Source: Terriglobia bacterium (GTDB lineage Bacteria; Acidobacteriota; Terriglobia; Bryobacterales; Bryobacteraceae). From it: 64,000 nucleotides of DNA. The notes beneath the pieces are model-generated. The model did not search any database, was not told the origin of the DNA, and saw only the letters and a list, made by a program, of their open reading frames with translations. Shown here piece after piece: positions 38,516 to 46,433 of this stretch. How positions within the stretch are numbered: position 1 is the first letter of the stretch; every line of letters starts with the position of its first letter. The position numbers and the translations under genes are program-made. The DNA is taken from NCBI GenBank assembly GCA_020073145.1, contig JAIQFS010000004.1, forward strand, positions 1 through 64,000. Direction: 5' to 3'.

Positions 38516-38532
38516 GAACACTGATTGTATGG

Positions 38533-38552
38533 GCACGACCAGTAGGTCGTGC
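38533..38552. promoter_or_regulatory. perfect 8-bp inverted repeat upstream of the cytochrome gene
   Basis: GCACGACC (38533-38540), AGTA, GGTCGTGC (38545-38552) lies 17 bases before the cytochrome ATG on the minus strand. It could be an operator or a 5'-leader hairpin. It overlaps an in-frame GTG, which argues that translation starts downstream at 38515. The AT-rich stretch 38560-38690 follows, with no gene. Confidence 0.45.
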
Positions 38553-38748
38553 GTGTAGGTCGATACAGTGGGGAAACAGTCAGTAAGATATGATGCACGT
38601 TTACTCCGCTTCCGTGGTTATAAGATATATTTTCTCCTACTAACTGTCAGCAGCACCACACCTGGATAACAACAACAGTGTACCTACATACCTCTTGGCG
38701 ACCAAAGCCATTGACCTATTCTTCCCTCGACCCTACCATGAAGGCGGT

Positions 38749-39825
38749 ATGTCCAGATATTCGATTGTGAGTTACCTGCTATGCTTCTCAGCGATGACCC
38801 CCGCCTTGACCGCCCAAGGGAGCCAGTGGTCTCCGCTCGGGGCGACTTTGGTGGGCAAGCCGGCGGTGGCCAGAGACGCCAATGCAGATCTCCATCTGTT
38901 TATCAGAGGCACCGACAACAGTGTCTGGCATATGACGCAAGCCGTTCCGGGAAGCAATATTTGGAATCAGTGGCAGTTCGCAGGCGGGCAGATCATTAGC
39001 AACCCCGTGGCTGCAGTCAACGCGGACGGCCGCATTGAGCTGTTCGTGCTGGGTGGGGACCATGCTCTCTGGCATACCTACGAAACCTCACCCGGAAGCA
39101 ACGCCTGGACCGGTTGGGCTTCCTTGGGCGGCCAAGGCCAGGGCGACCCCTCTGTCGCTATGAATGCGGACGGCCGGCTCGAAGTCTTCTTTGAGACGAC
39201 GAACAACTCGCTCTGGCATATGTGGCAGGTCACGCCGGGTGGAAGCTGGGCCGGCGGTGACGAAATTGTCGGCGAACTATTCAGCGCTCCGGCCGCCGCA
39301 CGAAATGCGGACGGCCGCCTCATTGTCTTTGTGGGCGATAGCGACGGGAAGTTCTGGTGGATCATTCAAAATTCCGCGGGCGCAGACTCGTGGTCTCCTT
39401 GGTGGTGCCTGCTCGGCGGCACGGTGAGCGCCCCCGTGGTTGCCACTAACTCCGACGGCCGTCTGGAATTATTCGCAGTCCGAGCGGATAACTCGGTCTG
39501 GCACGCCTGGCAAACTTCAGCCGGCAGTTATACCTGGTCGGACTGGAATCCGCTCGGCGGCTACGTCACCACTCAGCCGGCTATCGGCGTCAATCAAGAC
39601 GGCCGTGTGGAAGTATTCCTCCGGGGCGGCGACAACGCGTTATGGCACAACTGGCAGACCAGCGCGGGCTCGTCCACGTGGTCCGGATGGGTGACGCTCA
39701 ACGGCGTTCTGGCAGGAGGGGGCGCCGGCGTGGGCCAATATCCGGACGGAAGTCTGGACGTATTCGTGGGGGGCGGCGATCAATCGGTCTGGCACATCGC
39801 CCAGATTGCAGACGGGTGGCAATAA
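38749..39825 (+). CDS. secreted seven-bladed beta-propeller lectin (PLL-like)
   Basis: From ATG 38749 the 358-residue product has signal peptide MSRYSIVSYLLCFSAMTPAL. It then has seven repeats of about 48 residues, each with a core like NADGRLELFxxGxDNSLWHxWQ. Examples are NADGRIELFVLGGDHALWHT, NSDGRLELFAVRADNSVWHA and NQDGRVEVFLRGGDNALWHN. This matches the Photorhabdus PLL/PHL type of fucose-binding propeller lectins as I know them. AAGG 4 bases upstream supports the start. Carbohydrate specificity and target are unknown. Confidence 0.8.
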   Translation: MSRYSIVSYLLCFSAMTPALTAQGSQWSPLGATLVGKPAVARDANADLHLFIRGTDNSVWHMTQAVPGSNIWNQWQFAGGQIISNPVAAVNADGRIELFVLGGDHALWHTYETSPGSNAWTGWASLGGQGQGDPSVAMNADGRLEVFFETTNNSLWHMWQVTPGGSWAGGDEIVGELFSAPAAARNADGRLIVFVGDSDGKFWWIIQNSAGADSWSPWWCLLGGTVSAPVVATNSDGRLELFAVRADNSVWHAWQTSAGSYTWSDWNPLGGYVTTQPAIGVNQDGRVEVFLRGGDNALWHNWQTSAGSSTWSGWVTLNGVLAGGGAGVGQYPDGSLDVFVGGGDQSVWHIAQIADGWQ

Positions 39826-39861
39826 CCCGGCGACGTCCGGCTGCGCGCTGGTGGACGGCCT

Positions 39862-40866
39862 CTAGCGCGCCGCCACCAGGCTCTCGAGCGCCCGGAGGTT
39901 GTGCATCGGCCCCATCACGATCAAAAAATCGCCGCCCTGGACCGCAGTATCAGCCGGCGGGTTGAACAGCATCTGGCCATCGCTCTTGCGAATGGCCATG
40001 ACGATCACCCCGAATTCCCGGCTCACCTGCAGATCCTTGAGAGTCTTCGCCACCACCTCGCTGCTTTCCGAGACCCGCACCTGTTCGATCGAAACGTCCA
40101 TCCCGATATCCTTGGTGGTGAAGTCCAGGAACTGCAGCACGTGCGGACGCAGCAGAGACTGCGCCAGCCGGTGCCCGGTAATGGAGTATGGCGCGAACAC
40201 GGCGTCCGCGCCGGCGCGCCGCATCTTGGCCTCGGCGCTTTCTTCGGCCGCGCGCGCCGCCACATAGATCCGCGGGTTGAGCCCCTTGGCGGAGAGCAGC
40301 ACGAACAGGTTGTCGGCGTCGGTCGAGAGCGCCGCCACCAGCCCACGCGCGCGTTCGATCCCCAACTGCAGCAGGGTCTCGTCGCGCGTGGAATCGGCCG
40401 CCACCGCCAGCATCCCGGCGGCCATGGCGCGCTCCGCCCGTTCGGGGTTCGAATCCACCACCACGAAGGGCACTCCCGCGTGCTGCAGTTCGGAGGCGGC
40501 CCCGCGGCCCACCCGCCCAAACCCGCACACAATGAAGTGGTCTTTCAGCTTGTCGATCATGCGTTTGTTTCGCCGTTTTTCAAGGGCATTTCCGAGTTCC
40601 TGTTCGATGATCGTTTGCGTCATGGCCCCGATCGCGATAAACATCGTGGTCACGCCGAACACGATCAGAAAGGAGTTGAACACACGCCCCGCGTGGTTCA
40701 GCGGGTGAATTTCCCCGTACCCCACTGTGGTCATGGTGGTGAGCGCCATGTAGAACGCGTCAAACGGGGGGTAGTGGGCGATGAACGTGAAACCGAGCGT
40801 CCCGGCCGTCAGCGTCGCCACGATGGCGGAGATGAGAAACAGAAAGCGGCGCGCCAGTCGGCTCAT
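39862..40866 (-). CDS. two-helix potassium channel with RCK (TrkA) domains
   Basis: From ATG 40866 the product has 334 residues. Two membrane helices flank the pore loop with the K+ filter TTVGYGE, as in MthK-type channels. Then come the RCK-N Rossmann domain (HFIVCGFGRVGRGAASELQH) and an RCK-C domain (DIGMDVSIEQVRVSESSEVV onward). It acts in the inner membrane, gated by a ligand such as a nucleotide or Ca2+ (family knowledge). A PilZ gene lies 28 bases upstream on the same strand. Confidence 0.9.
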   Translation of the reverse strand: MSRLARRFLFLISAIVATLTAGTLGFTFIAHYPPFDAFYMALTTMTTVGYGEIHPLNHAGRVFNSFLIVFGVTTMFIAIGAMTQTIIEQELGNALEKRRNKRMIDKLKDHFIVCGFGRVGRGAASELQHAGVPFVVVDSNPERAERAMAAGMLAVAADSTRDETLLQLGIERARGLVAALSTDADNLFVLLSAKGLNPRIYVAARAAEESAEAKMRRAGADAVFAPYSITGHRLAQSLLRPHVLQFLDFTTKDIGMDVSIEQVRVSESSEVVAKTLKDLQVSREFGVIVMAIRKSDGQMLFNPPADTAVQGGDFLIVMGPMHNLRALESLVAAR

Positions 40867-40894
40867 CGGTGGGTCTGGACCAAGTATAGCCCTC

Positions 40895-41164
40895 TCAGGC
40901 GGCTTCCAGCGGTTGCATGGCCACACCGACGCGGTACCGGATTCCGTGCCGCTTGCAATAGCTCACCACCCCTTGCGCCAGGAAACCGGGCCCGTCCAGG
41001 CACAACAGGGTTCCGGGCTCCAGAGCGACTGCGGTTTCCAGGCAGATTCCGGAACTCGACAGGTTGCGAATCGTGGCCGAGATCGGCTCAATCCCCGGAG
41101 CCACCAGCGTGAGCAGCCCCACATAGCGCGGCCGGGATTCGGCGCGGCGGTCTTCAACCTCCAT
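40895..41164 (-). CDS. single-domain PilZ protein
   Basis: An 89-residue protein that is nearly all PilZ domain. DRRAESRPR gives the RxxxR motif and NLSSSG the D/N-x-S-x-x-G motif, so cyclic di-GMP binding is likely. It is in the same direction as the K+-channel gene, 28 bases before it, so the two are probably transcribed together. Whether PilZ acts on the channel is inference. Confidence 0.82.
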   Translation of the reverse strand: MEVEDRRAESRPRYVGLLTLVAPGIEPISATIRNLSSSGICLETAVALEPGTLLCLDGPGFLAQGVVSYCKRHGIRYRVGVAMQPLEAA

Positions 41165-41259
41165 CCGGACAGCTATCGGCGGTCCGGCCCTGAAACTGTA
41201 GGCGGCCTCAATGGTCTGATAAACTGTTAAGTATCCGCCACAGTTGGTTTTCCCCTCAG

Positions 41260-41335
41260 GGCCGGTAGCTCAGGTGGTAGAGCATGTGCCTTTTAAGCAC
41301 AGGGTCGCGGGTTCGAGTCCCGCCCGGCTCACCAA
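41260..41335 (+). tRNA. tRNA-Lys (anticodon TTT), CCA encoded
   Basis: A full cloverleaf: acceptor GGGCCGG with CCGGCTC (one G-U), D-arm GCTC...GAGC, anticodon stem TGTGC/GCACA around loop CTTTTAA, T-arm GCGGG/CCCGC around TTCGAGT, then A and CCA at 41332-41335. The anticodon reads TTT. Confidence 0.97.
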
Positions 41336-41352
41336 AAAATCAAGGCTCGAAT

Positions 41353-41928
41353 TTATTGCCCCGACACCCGGGCGTGGTTTCGGAAAACCATGTCTTTGGG
41401 ACGCCGGCGGCGTTCCCGGCAATAGGCCAGGTACAGGTAACCGTAGCTGCGGTTGATGTAGTCTGCCGTGGAAAATCCCAAACCTCGCGCCGTCCGATCG
41501 ATCCACCGGGGGCTGCCTTCCAGCTCGAGAAAGTTCCCGATCGGCGTCTCGTCAAGCAGCACGATTCCGCCCACGCGCGCGGCGTATTCGGTGCGGAACT
41601 TTTCGTATCGGAATACAGCGTGATAACCGATGTGTTCGAGGATGGCCGTCATGGCATCGCCATCGTGCAGCGGCGTCTCGGTTTCCCAGCGTTTCTTATA
41701 GCGTCCCTGCTCCGAGGGCCCCTTGAACGTCAGCAGGCCGTGGCGGCCCACCTGCCGCACGCGTAGCAATTTACCATGCTTGCGGAGAGAGCGTTTGACA
41801 TTGTCAAACAGGATGTTGGATTCGAACACGCGCCGCTTCCGGACTCGGAAGCCGAGGTTCGACAGTTCCCGATGAACCTCCGCCAGTTTGCGGACCAGAC
41901 GGAGCTTGATTTCGATTTCGACCTTCAC
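41353..41928 (-). CDS. CYTH-domain protein (class IV adenylate cyclase/ThTPase-like)
   Basis: A 191-residue CYTH-fold protein. The ExExK motif is visible at the N-terminus (VEIEIKLRLV), followed by the basic and acidic strand pattern of the tunnel (LLRVRQVGRHGLLTFKG, YKKRWETETPL, EYAARVGGIVLLDETPIGNFLELEGS). CYTH proteins act on triphosphates with Mg2+: cAMP synthesis, thiamine-triphosphate or tripolyphosphate cleavage. The reaction is not decided here. ppk1 is present elsewhere in the window, so a polyphosphate link is possible. Confidence 0.85.
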   Translation of the reverse strand: MKVEIEIKLRLVRKLAEVHRELSNLGFRVRKRRVFESNILFDNVKRSLRKHGKLLRVRQVGRHGLLTFKGPSEQGRYKKRWETETPLHDGDAMTAILEHIGYHAVFRYEKFRTEYAARVGGIVLLDETPIGNFLELEGSPRWIDRTARGLGFSTADYINRSYGYLYLAYCRERRRRPKDMVFRNHARVSGQ

Positions 41929-41983
41929 GCGGCCACGCTAAAGCATCGGCTGCCGGGATGTCAAGCGGAACGCGGCGGGCGGC

Positions 41984-42613
41984 CTATCTCGGAACCCGCC
42001 GGGCCGGCAAGCCCCTCCGTTGCAGGACTGCCAGGAGCGTGAGCGCCACCGCGAACCACATCATCGTACCGGTTTCTGGCATGGACTTGGGCGGATCCAC
42101 CACCGAGACATCGTCCAGAATCAGGTAGGAAGGCGTGTCGGAGAAACCGAATGTCAGCGCCGTGCTGGCCGTGGAAGCGGTCAGGCCGGAAAAATCGTAG
42201 AACTGATATCCGGAAGCCGGGAGGTTGGCGGCGCTGTAGATCTGCCTGCCGTCCCAATTCACTGAGAAGTCGTTGAAAGGGGTGCCGTAGCCCTGGCTGG
42301 CCAGCCAAAAGCTCAACTCGTAGGTTGCGCCAACCGTAGTGACGACATTCTGCGACAGGAATGCATCATAGGTGGCGTTGCCCAGTTCGGCGGCATAACT
42401 CCCACTATGAGGCCCGATTCCTGTGGTTGGAATACAGCGAGGATCCCCGCTTACTCCCACGAACAGGCAAGGAGTGGTATTGCCTGACAAGGTCCAGCCC
42501 GAAAAACTGCCCGTCTCAAAGCCCCCGTTGACCACCAGATTGGTCAGCGGGTCGGCGTGGGATACCCCCAGAGCAAGGCAAAGAGACAAGATCAGATAGC
42601 GGTATTTCGACAT
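41984..42613 (-). CDS. secreted protein with MPETG/PEP-CTERM-like sorting tail
   Basis: A 209-residue protein: signal peptide MSKYRYLILSLCLALGVSHA, then a beta-rich domain opening LVVNGGFETGSFSGWTLSG, common in exported carbohydrate-binding-like jelly rolls. It ends with a tripartite tail: MPETGT, a hydrophobic helix (MMWFAVALTLLAVL) and a basic end (QRRGLPARR). In PEP-CTERM proteins the motif is usually PEP; here it is PETG. An exosortase or sortase is not encoded in the window. The role may be extracellular matrix or surface. Confidence 0.7.
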   Translation of the reverse strand: MSKYRYLILSLCLALGVSHADPLTNLVVNGGFETGSFSGWTLSGNTTPCLFVGVSGDPRCIPTTGIGPHSGSYAAELGNATYDAFLSQNVVTTVGATYELSFWLASQGYGTPFNDFSVNWDGRQIYSAANLPASGYQFYDFSGLTASTASTALTFGFSDTPSYLILDDVSVVDPPKSMPETGTMMWFAVALTLLAVLQRRGLPARRVPR

Positions 42614-42702
42614 ATGATGGCGCCTTTCTTCCGCAATGGCTTAGGATAGCTTGAGAGGGCGACCACTCACAATTAGTCATTTAGTCCTCAATCAACTCAG
42701 AA

Positions 42703-42729
42703 TGTACCGGCGAGCTTGTACCGGTACAA
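42703..42729. promoter_or_regulatory. 14-bp perfect palindrome with an extra half-site
   Basis: TTGTACCGGTACAA (42716-42729) is a perfect palindrome. The same TGTACCGG half appears at 42703-42710, 14 bases upstream of its second copy. The site lies about 100 bases before the start of the MPETG-tail gene on the minus strand. It looks like a repressor or activator operator; the regulator is unknown. Confidence 0.5.
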
Positions 42730-42903
42730 AATGCGTGAATTGAATATCAAGCCCGGCTAACAGGACTCTTGCAACAGAAGACCGGCAAACGTCGGCGACG
42801 TCACGAGGAGTTCAACGGCCAACGCCGTACGAAGCCGGGCAAGGGTCACCGACGTCCGAAGGACGATCTGTTACCGATGTGTCCGGTCCGGACAGTGGAG
42901 ATG
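42730..42903. other. intergenic stretch upstream of tRNA-Met (3' side)
   Basis: No gene is supported here. Plus-strand codons would give a very basic peptide (TGKRRRRHEEFNGQRRTKPG) that runs into the antisense of tRNA-Met; I cannot place it and treat it as non-coding or a remnant. TGTCCGG-T-CCGGACA (42880-42894) is a 15-base inverted repeat just beyond the tRNA 3' end and may help its transcription end. Confidence 0.35.
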
Positions 42904-42980
42904 TGGTGGCGGCGCGCGGACTCGAACCGCGGACCTAGGGATTATGAGACCCTCGCTCTAGCCAGCTGAGCTACGCCGCC
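42904..42980 (-). tRNA. tRNA-Met (anticodon CAT), CCA encoded
   Basis: Minus-strand cloverleaf: acceptor GGCGGCG/CGCCGCC, D-arm GCTC...GAGC, anticodon loop CTCATAA flanked by AGGGT/TCCCT (a T-T next to the loop), T-arm CGCGG TTCGAGT CCGCG, and CCA at 42904-42906. The first pair is G-C and the acceptor is fully paired, so it is an elongator type, not initiator. A C34-modified Ile2 identity cannot be excluded. Confidence 0.93.
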
Positions 42981-43270
42981 AATAGAACCCAAGTGTAGCA
43001 AACAGGTCCATCTCACCGCCGTACGCCGTCTCTTCCTGGGGTCTTCCCCGGATGGAAACTGTGGAAAAATGGCGGGCCCTTCGCCGGACCCACAGCTCCC
43101 GCCAGCGCATAGCGCGTACTAGATGGTCCTATAGTGCCAAATACCTGCTTTTCCAATCAGATCGCTGGGGTGCTGCAGGTTGGGTCGATTCGTCGTAAGT
43201 ATAGAATACCACAAGAGTTGGGAGATGATCTGCAGGCCTTTTCCCACAGTTTTTTCCACATTTTCGAGGC
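42981..43270. other. intergenic region with two TTTTCCACA boxes
   Basis: These 290 bases between hflX and tRNA-Met contain TGTGGAAAA (43060-43068, reverse of TTTTCCACA) and TTTTCCACA (43252-43260). Near the second is another TTTTCCCACA. These resemble DnaA boxes of the TTTTCCACA kind, but only two are present and no dnaA/dnaN or AT-rich unwinding element is near. No coding sequence is seen. Confidence 0.35.
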
Positions 43271-44368
43271 TTACCCCTTTGCCTGAAGCCGGCGACGAAG
43301 GGACTCCGGAATCTCCGCTTCCACTTGGCAGTGGTCTTGTTCGTAGCGGGTATCGAGCACTCGGCCGAACTCGTGCAACAAGGCCAGCGTGGCACCGTCG
43401 CCCAGCGGCAGTCGCAACGTGGTGCGGACAATCGGATCCAGCGGCAGCATCTCGTCAATCCGCGCCAGCAGCCGATCCACTCCCGTCCCGGTCAGGGCCG
43501 AAACCGCCACGGCATGCGCCTCCGGCGTTCCGCCTTCCCCGCCCAGCAGCCGGCGGCGCAGCGCTTCGAAATCGCCCTCGCCTTCGGGCAGGCGGTCGAT
43601 CTTGTTCATGACCAGCACTTGCGGGATTTCCGCGGCCCCAATTTCCGCCAGCACTTTGTGGACATGGGCCGCGTGTTCCTGGGCCATCGGCGCCGAGACA
43701 TCCACCACGTGCAACACCAGCGCCGCCTCCTTCACTTCCTCGAGCGTGGCGCGAAACGCCTTCACCAGGGTGGTGGGAAGGTTGCGGATGAATCCGACCG
43801 TATCGCTCACCAGCACGCGCCGCCGCGAGGGCAGCACCAGCGGCCGCACCGTCGGGTCGAGCGTCGCGAACATGCGCGCATCGGCCAGCACTCCGGCCCG
43901 GGTCAGCCGGTTGAACAGCGTCGATTTCCCGGCATTGGTGTAGCCCGCCATGGCGAGGGTGGCCAGCGGCACCGCGCCGCGGCGGCGCCGATGCAGCGCG
44001 CGGCCGGTCCGCACGCCTTCCAGTTCGTCCTCAAGTTTCTTGATGCGGCGGGCGATGCGGCGGCGGTCCGTCTCGAGCTGGGTTTCGCCGGGCCCGCGCG
44101 TCCCGATTCCGCCGCCCAACCGCGACATCTCGATGCCGCGCCCGGTGAGCCGCGGTAGCCGATAGTTGAGTTGGGCCAGTTCCACCTGCAGCCGGCCTTC
44201 CCGGGTCCGCGCCCGGGATGCAAAAATGTCGAGGATGAGCTGGGTCCGGTCGATGACTTTGGCGTCGATGGCCTTTTCCAAGTTGCGTTGCTGCGTGGGC
44301 GTCAAGTCGTGGTCGAAGATGACGGTTTCGGCGGGCAGCACGCGCACCGCCTGTGCAATCTCTTCCAC
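43271..44368 (-). CDS. hflX: ribosome-associated GTPase HflX
   Basis: HflX binds and splits ribosomes, with a role in stress rescue. The 365 residues from GTG 44368 contain the middle domain (GGIGTRGPGETQLETDRR) and the G domain: GYTNAGKSTLFN (G1), DTVGFIRNLP (G3) and NKIDRL (G4). The true N-terminus is longer. In the same frame upstream, 72 further codons encode a normal HflX N-domain (RERAILVGLEW ... RILQSRAAPEAATLVGQG), reaching back to the hfq stop codon at 44585-44587 without any ATG, GTG or TTG. An ACG at 44579-44581 lies 7 bases after GGAGGG and is the best initiation candidate. Coordinates given are to the first usual start. Confidence 0.88.
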   Translation of the reverse strand: MEEIAQAVRVLPAETVIFDHDLTPTQQRNLEKAIDAKVIDRTQLILDIFASRARTREGRLQVELAQLNYRLPRLTGRGIEMSRLGGGIGTRGPGETQLETDRRRIARRIKKLEDELEGVRTGRALHRRRRGAVPLATLAMAGYTNAGKSTLFNRLTRAGVLADARMFATLDPTVRPLVLPSRRRVLVSDTVGFIRNLPTTLVKAFRATLEEVKEAALVLHVVDVSAPMAQEHAAHVHKVLAEIGAAEIPQVLVMNKIDRLPEGEGDFEALRRRLLGGEGGTPEAHAVAVSALTGTGVDRLLARIDEMLPLDPIVRTTLRLPLGDGATLALLHEFGRVLDTRYEQDHCQVEAEIPESLRRRLQAKG

Positions 44369-44584
44369 TTTGCCTTGTCCGACGAGAGTGGCCGCTTCCG
44401 GCGCGGCTCGGGATTGCAGGATGCGCCCGGCGATGGCGGCTCCGGCGCTGGCCGCCAGTTCGCTCAGCTCATCGAGCGATTCTTCGGTCCGCTCCAGGCT
44501 GTGGCGTCCGGAAGCGCCGCGCGTCTTCCATTCCAGTCCGACCAGGATCGCTCGTTCGCGGACGGGACTCGGTGGCGGCGTCGC

Positions 44585-44887
44585 CTAGCCCTCCGAGGCT
44601 TCCTGGTGCGCCGGCGCCGCGGGAACGCTCACAGCCGAACCGGCCTGCGCCGCCTGGGAATTCGCGGAGTACGAATGCATGGGCTTTTGCGTCACCACAG
44701 TGGAAATGGCGTGCTTGAAAATCAATTGCTCCTGATTATTCGTTTCCAGAACCAGAGAGTACTTATCGAAACTCTTGATCCGTCCGGAAAGCTTGACTCC
44801 GCTCATCAGGTAGAGGGTGATTACGATTTTGTCCTTGCGTGCGTTGTTTAGAAAACTATCTTGAATATTTTGCGCGGGCTTTTCCAT
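44585..44887 (-). CDS. hfq: RNA chaperone Hfq
   Basis: A 100-residue Sm-like protein that forms a hexameric ring and pairs small RNAs with mRNAs. The Sm1 region is [20 protein letters not shown], and the Sm2 region [14 protein letters not shown] carries the YKHA-like motif as FKHA. An unstructured tail of about 30 residues rich in Ala, Ser and Gln follows. The start is ATG 44887 with GGGGGA upstream. Its TAG stop is in frame with the hflX coding region that follows, the usual gene order hfq-hflX. Confidence 0.96.
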   Translation of the reverse strand: MEKPAQNIQDSFLNNARKDKIVITLYLMSGVKLSGRIKSFDKYSLVLETNNQEQLIFKHAISTVVTQKPMHSYSANSQAAQAGSAVSVPAAPAHQEASEG

Positions 44888-44973
44888 TCATTCCCCCAAG
44901 GCCCTTACCGGGCAAGTAAAACAATGCACAAAAAACAGCATTTGTATTGTACACCCATTGCTCCGGCGGGGAG

Positions 44974-45423
44974 CTAGGGCTTGAGTACTTTCACTACGTA
45001 ATAGCTCACCGTCGAAGGCACTTCCTTGAACCAGTGCGGAATCCCGGCGGGGATGACCATCACATCGCCCTTGGTCAGATGCTGGGTCTGGCCGCCCTGG
45101 ATCTCCTTGCCGCGAACCTGTCCCGGTCCGGTGGACTTGCCGCCGATCATCGTGCCGCCGGTGACGATGGTGGCCGAGCCCTCCACCATGTACATCACAT
45201 CGGTCTCCTTGTCGTGTACTTCCACTTGCCCGGCTTCGGCCCGGTGCGCGCCCAGCACAATCAGGTCCGGCGCGGTGACCAGGTTGCCGCCCTTGGTCAG
45301 AGATGCGGCCACTTTGTCGTGCGGGATGTAGGTGACGGCGGGCGCGCCGCCGGCGGCCATCAGCCACGTAGCCCCGCCGAGCGCCACGGCCGTCGCCCCG
45401 AGAATCACGAACTTGCTTTGCAT
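44974..45423 (-). CDS. exported cupin-domain protein
   Basis: From ATG 45423 (GGAGAGGAG upstream) the product has 149 residues. The N-terminus MQSKFVILGATAVALGGATW is a signal peptide or anchor. The cupin core shows GAHRAEAGQVEVHDKETDVM, YMVEGSATIVTGG and a second motif with GDVMVIPAGIPHWFKEV. Only some of the usual metal ligands are visible, so catalysis is uncertain. An 86-base gap separates it from hfq downstream. Confidence 0.78.
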   Translation of the reverse strand: MQSKFVILGATAVALGGATWLMAAGGAPAVTYIPHDKVAASLTKGGNLVTAPDLIVLGAHRAEAGQVEVHDKETDVMYMVEGSATIVTGGTMIGGKSTGPGQVRGKEIQGGQTQHLTKGDVMVIPAGIPHWFKEVPSTVSYYVVKVLKP

Positions 45424-45490
45424 TGCGATCTCCTCTCCGAATGGTACGGAGTATACACCAGTCGGGCCCATGCTGAATCCAGAAGAGCGC

Positions 45491-46378
45491 TCACTGCGCC
45501 AGCAGGCCCCTGCCCCGCAGCCAGTTGGCCAGCAGAGTGGGCCAGAGGCTCAGCTCGGGATCCCCCGAGGCCAGCCCTACGCCGTGCGGACCGTTCTCGA
45601 AAATGTGCATCTCCGCGGGAATCTTCGCCTTCCGCAACGCCAGATAGAACCGGATGCTGTTCTCCACCGGCACGGTGCTGTCGTTGCTGGTATGGAACAG
45701 GAACGTGGGCGGCGTCTTCGAAGTCACGTGCAGTTCGTTGGACAGATTTTGAAGCAGCGCCGCATCGGGATGGTCGCCTAACAGGTTCTGCACGGATCCG
45801 GCGTGGGCGATGGCCGGATCGAATGAAATCACCGGATACGCCAGAATCAAAAAATCCGGCCGGCTGCTCGCGCGGTCCACCGGATCGGACGCGCCAGGCT
45901 GACCCTCATCGAAGTGGGTGCCCGCGGTGGCGCTCAGGTGGCCGCCGGCCGAAAAGCCCATCATGCCGATGCGATCCGCGGCAATTCCGTATTGCGCCGC
46001 CCGCGAACGCACCAGCCGGATGGCGCGCTGCGCATCGCCCAGTTCCACCGGATGGTGATAGCGAGGCCCGAGCCGGTACTGCAACACGAAGGCAGTCACG
46101 CCCAGTCCGTTGAACCACGAGGCTACCTGCCGGCCCTCCTTATCCATCGCTAAATGAGCGTAGCCGCCGCCAGGCGCGATGACCACTGCCGTCTGGCTGC
46201 GCGATCGCCCCGGGGCCTGGTACCGGGTGAGCGTCGGCCGGTCTTCATCGGCCGTGCCCAAGGTGCCCGGCGCGCCGTTCTCCCACAGCGTAAAGGTTGG
46301 CGGACCCTGTGCCGCGGGCTGCCCCCATCCGGAACCCGCGCCGAACAGCACCAGCAGAGCAACGGCCAGATCTTTCAT
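45491..46378 (-). CDS. secreted alpha/beta-hydrolase (acetyl-esterase-like)
   Basis: From ATG 46378 (GGAGG/GAGAG upstream) the product has 295 residues with signal peptide MKDLAVALLVLFGAGSGWGQ. The hydrolase core has the oxyanion loop VVIAPGGGYAHLA, nucleophile GFSAGGHLSA, an acid in TSNDSTVPVENS and the final His in ENGPHGVGLA. This resembles BD-FAE/xylan acetyl-esterase-type enzymes acting on short acyl esters outside the cytoplasm. The substrate is not known. Confidence 0.85.
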   Translation of the reverse strand: MKDLAVALLVLFGAGSGWGQPAAQGPPTFTLWENGAPGTLGTADEDRPTLTRYQAPGRSRSQTAVVIAPGGGYAHLAMDKEGRQVASWFNGLGVTAFVLQYRLGPRYHHPVELGDAQRAIRLVRSRAAQYGIAADRIGMMGFSAGGHLSATAGTHFDEGQPGASDPVDRASSRPDFLILAYPVISFDPAIAHAGSVQNLLGDHPDAALLQNLSNELHVTSKTPPTFLFHTSNDSTVPVENSIRFYLALRKAKIPAEMHIFENGPHGVGLASGDPELSLWPTLLANWLRGRGLLAQ

Positions 46379-46433
46379 CTCTCGGCCTCCATCCAGTAGT
46401 GATGATACAACCGCGGGCGTATAATCGAACGGA

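Noticed and set aside
42769-42969. Basic short gene ending RRADSNRGPRDYETLALAS
   Set aside because: Its second half is the known false translation of the strand opposite tRNA-Met; the first half has no ribosome-binding site and matches nothing I know.
42981-43270. Replication origin
   Set aside because: Only two boxes, no dnaA, dnaN or gidA nearby, and no long AT-rich stretch.
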